From Schizophyllum amplum (Eukaryota; Basidiomycota; Agaricomycetes; Agaricales; Schizophyllaceae): DNA of 64,000 bases. The translations under genes and the position numbers were made by a program. The stretch's first letter is position 1, and every line of letters starts with the position of its first letter. Positions 61,643 through 64,000 of this stretch are shown here, in pieces. Where the stretch lies: positions 1 through 64,000 of the forward strand of contig VDMD01000065.1 of NCBI GenBank assembly GCA_007026445.1. Reading direction: 5' to 3'. The notes below the pieces were generated by a model. That model saw only the letters and a list, made by a program, of their open reading frames with translations. It had not been told where the DNA came from and searched no databases.

Positions 61643-62891
61643 ATGGACGCGTACTCGAGCGAATCCAGCACCGATCTGCACTCCCCTACGTCGTCGGCAG
61701 ACATGCACGCCCCCACGGACGCGTCGGGCTACCTGACGCCCGATCAGGCGGCGCTCTTGCTATCGGCTACGGCGCACAGGCTGCGGGTGCGTGATCCCCA
61801 AATGTCTTCAGTGCCGTATCTCACACGTCCTCCCCCTCCCTCCCTCTCAGCCCTACACGAACGAGGACGCGGAGTTCTCCCGGCTCATCCACCTGCTTCG
61901 CCTCGTGCAGCAGCGGCTCGAGGAGACGGGATACGAGTGCCAGTTCGATGAGGAGTTGAGCGTGTACGTGTCTTTCCATACTTGAGCGACAGGAGAAACT
62001 CATTAGCAAACACGCACAAACAGCCACCTCCCCCCGCTCCTCCAAAGCATCGCGCGCAACTTTGGCCCCCGGCTGCAGAACGTGTCCCGGTTCAAGAAGT
62101 TCCTCGCGTCAAGCGGCGTAGTCGAGGTGCTCGAGCGCGCGGTAGACGACCTGGAGGAGTATGCACTGTATTTGGCGTCTGCACGTCTGGCTGCTGATGT
62201 GAGTGTCGCGTCTCAATACCTTTATAGCTACCTCCCGTCTAGTCTGTCGCTTCTACCCCTTCCTTTAACCCACAGACTCGTCCCAGCTCACTTCCTCCTC
62301 CCCGGCCGCTCCTCGTCCTCCTCTCCGGCTGCTCCTTGTCCTCGTCCCCGGCCACTCCTTCGTCCCCGACCATCCACTATTTCTTACGAATCGTTCGTCC
62401 CTTACGTGTCGGTCTTCGTCCCTTCTAACGCACCCTTACGCCGCTTCTTCACACGCACACCCACGTCGCTCCCTCACATACCTGCTAATTTCGCTCTCTC
62501 CCCTAGCGCACCTCATTCGAAATCCACGCCCCGCGGTACAAGGTGCCGCGCTCGTGCACGAGTTCACCGAGCGCACGGGGATCGACATCCTCTCGACAAC
62601 CCGCCCCGCCCTCTTCCCGTCCTCGCGTAAGATTTGGACCACACGACTCCCTCACGTCGCGGCAGGCGCCCATCCGGCGACGCGTGGACTCAGTTGAAAA
62701 TGTGAGTTCTTTGTGTGGGTAGATGAAGTGAAGGAGGTGAGGCGTCGAAGCTGAGCAAGGCCGTCGGGGACGAGAGAATGAGGCATCAAAAAGGAGACCG
62801 AGAAGGCGTCCAAAATCCATATGCTAACGCCTACCCACAGTACCGGATGCCAGACCTCGCCGAGCTGTACGTGGACCCGGACTGGGTTTGA
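61643..62891 (+). CDS. Hypothetical conserved-looking protein, five exons
   Basis: ATG 61643. Exons 61643-61786, 61851-61963 (donor GTACGT), 62024-62198, about 62507-62701, and 62841-62891 (TGA). Reading: MDAYSSESSTDLHSP, a helical middle (FSRLIHLLRLVQQRLEETG, then HLPPLLQSIARNFGPRLQ, then VLERAVDDLEEYALYLASA), and the end YRMPDLAELYVDPDWV. In exon 4 the used frame stays open. A second frame in the same exon (AALVHEFTERTGIDILSTT) looks more protein-like between about 62550 and 62640, which hints at a compensated frameshift or extra splicing. No family is recognised. Confidence 0.6.
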
Positions 62892-63824
62892 GGGGAGGCT
62901 GGGTGGTTGGGGATTCGAGGTACAAGCTGGGATGTCGAGGTTTGGGCCGACGTGTCGAGGTTCGACGTGAGAGCACGCGGAGGCGAAGGAGGGGAGGGGA
63001 TGGGGTGGAGGAGAGTGTAGGGAACGGGAGGAAATTCCAGGAGGAAGTCGGGGCCGTTCTCAGCGGCAGCAAACGTCGTTCGTGTTTTCTAATCTATTGT
63101 TTCGCTCTGTCAATCGCTTTTTGTATTTCTCGTATTCATGCTATCCGCTTCGGCTGTCCCTTTGTTTTCATTCAGTGGTCATCACATGTTGTGTGCTTGC
63201 ACCCCGAGCGGCGGCTGAACAGCCCCTTCAAGACTCGCTGCTGTCTAGGAAGACGAGCCTACGGCGATGCATTTGCGAGAGATCGTCACACTTTCAGAGA
63301 ACAGCCTATTTGGCAATTGCGAAGGGGGGCGGTCTGAAAGGACGGCGATGGTCTGGGGTAGGGCCTGAATCTGAACATGCAGCACGTGATACTTAGTTTG
63401 CACGTGAGATAATAACCAACAATTGTCAATAGCCAAACAATGCACATTTTGCATCTTGTCCTTCACCACAATCATCAACGTTGATCAACCTTGTAAACTC
63501 AGCTAGAACCTTGATTCAAATGTCCAGTAGGTACCATCCTGCGAAGAACTGCAAGTCCCGGTGAGCGCGTCCTGTTGCTTTCTGTACAGCACTGTTACTG
63601 AATCTTCAGTTCATTACCTTCTTGGAACGAACACCATCCAGGGCGGACAAGCGATTACTCCAGCGCTTTCCTCACGCAGACTTTGTGCACACTGCATTCC
63701 ACACCCTTGTGGGTCCAGCTCGCGTGGGACATATGCACACGTGCCTGACTCGGCCCGAGCGTTCTTGCTCTGAACCGTCACATTTCAAGACGCGGATTGC
63801 CTTCGACGACGAGGGAACACGAAA
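62892..63824. other. Intergenic, no gene seen
   Basis: Only short chance frames. The last part is the promoter region of the gene at 63825. Confidence 0.4.
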
Positions 63825-64000
63825 ATGACCGTACGGCCTCCGTCCCTCAAGCTGTCTGACCTCAAGAAGATCAAGAATATCGTCATCGGGAACCCCTCCG
63901 CGAAAGTGCAGTACGCGCGGGACGAGGTCTTCATCAGAACGTAAGCAGCTCTATCTTCCGACTTCCCTCACGAGCGTAGCGTTGACGATGTAGGCGGCCA
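63825..64000 (+). CDS. Armadillo-type protein, possibly ARMC8/Gid5-like (5' end only)
   Basis: Exon 1 (63825-63940) starts MTVRPPSLKLSDLKKIKNIV and continues IGNPSAKVQYARDEVFIRT. A GTAAGC donor follows at 63941 and TAG at about 63994, so exon 2 has just begun when the window ends. The piece KIKNIVIGNPSAK resembles the first armadillo repeat of ARMC8 (KNAVIGN pattern), a scaffold of the GID/CTLH ubiquitin ligase. With about 40 residues visible this is a suggestion only. Confidence 0.45.

Overview
The window is fungal nuclear DNA, most likely from a wood-decay basidiomycete (Agaricomycetes, perhaps Polyporales). Genes are cut by many introns of about 50 nt with GT-AG ends and CTAAC or CTGAC branch sites. 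Coding regions are GC-rich. Retroelement debris is of the Ty3/gypsy type usual in mushrooms, and there is a polyporopepsin-like aspartic protease. The species is inferred from style and content, not from a marker gene.

Layout. 1-7.8 kb: the 3' part of a frame-broken gypsy pol, then two spliced minus-strand genes of unknown function, then a stretch that looks like LTR sequence. 8.0-12.2 kb: a remnant resembling a CACTA-type transposase N-terminus, then a large minus-strand gene of unknown function. 14.4-45 kb: an array of eight paralogous F-box genes (called A to H here) plus one gene fragment. It is interrupted by the proteasome lid gene RPN6, a nucleotidyltransferase-fold gene, a secreted aspartic protease and an intron-containing tRNA-Ile(UAU). 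45.6-56.2 kb: a MYND-finger gene, two paralogs of an unknown protein bracketing an Old Yellow Enzyme gene, and an unknown minus-strand gene. 56-61 kb: gene-poor, with a 948-bp element that has long inverted repeats. 61.6-64 kb: an unknown conserved-looking gene and the start of an armadillo-type gene.

The main system is the F-box family. Full-length members encode a short basic N-terminus, an F-box, a Cys-rich motif, a long helical region and a C-terminal C2H2 zinc finger (C-x2-C-x12-H-x4-H). Copy A splices into a clean 648-residue frame from ten exons. B and H are short forms without the C-terminal half. C uses a GC-AG intron, D has a stretched zinc finger and G has a frameshift. E, F and G form a tandem series with a period of about 4 kb that includes the spacers. 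This looks like birth-and-death evolution of substrate adaptors for SCF-type ubiquitin ligases. The ligase role is inferred from the F-box; substrates are unknown.
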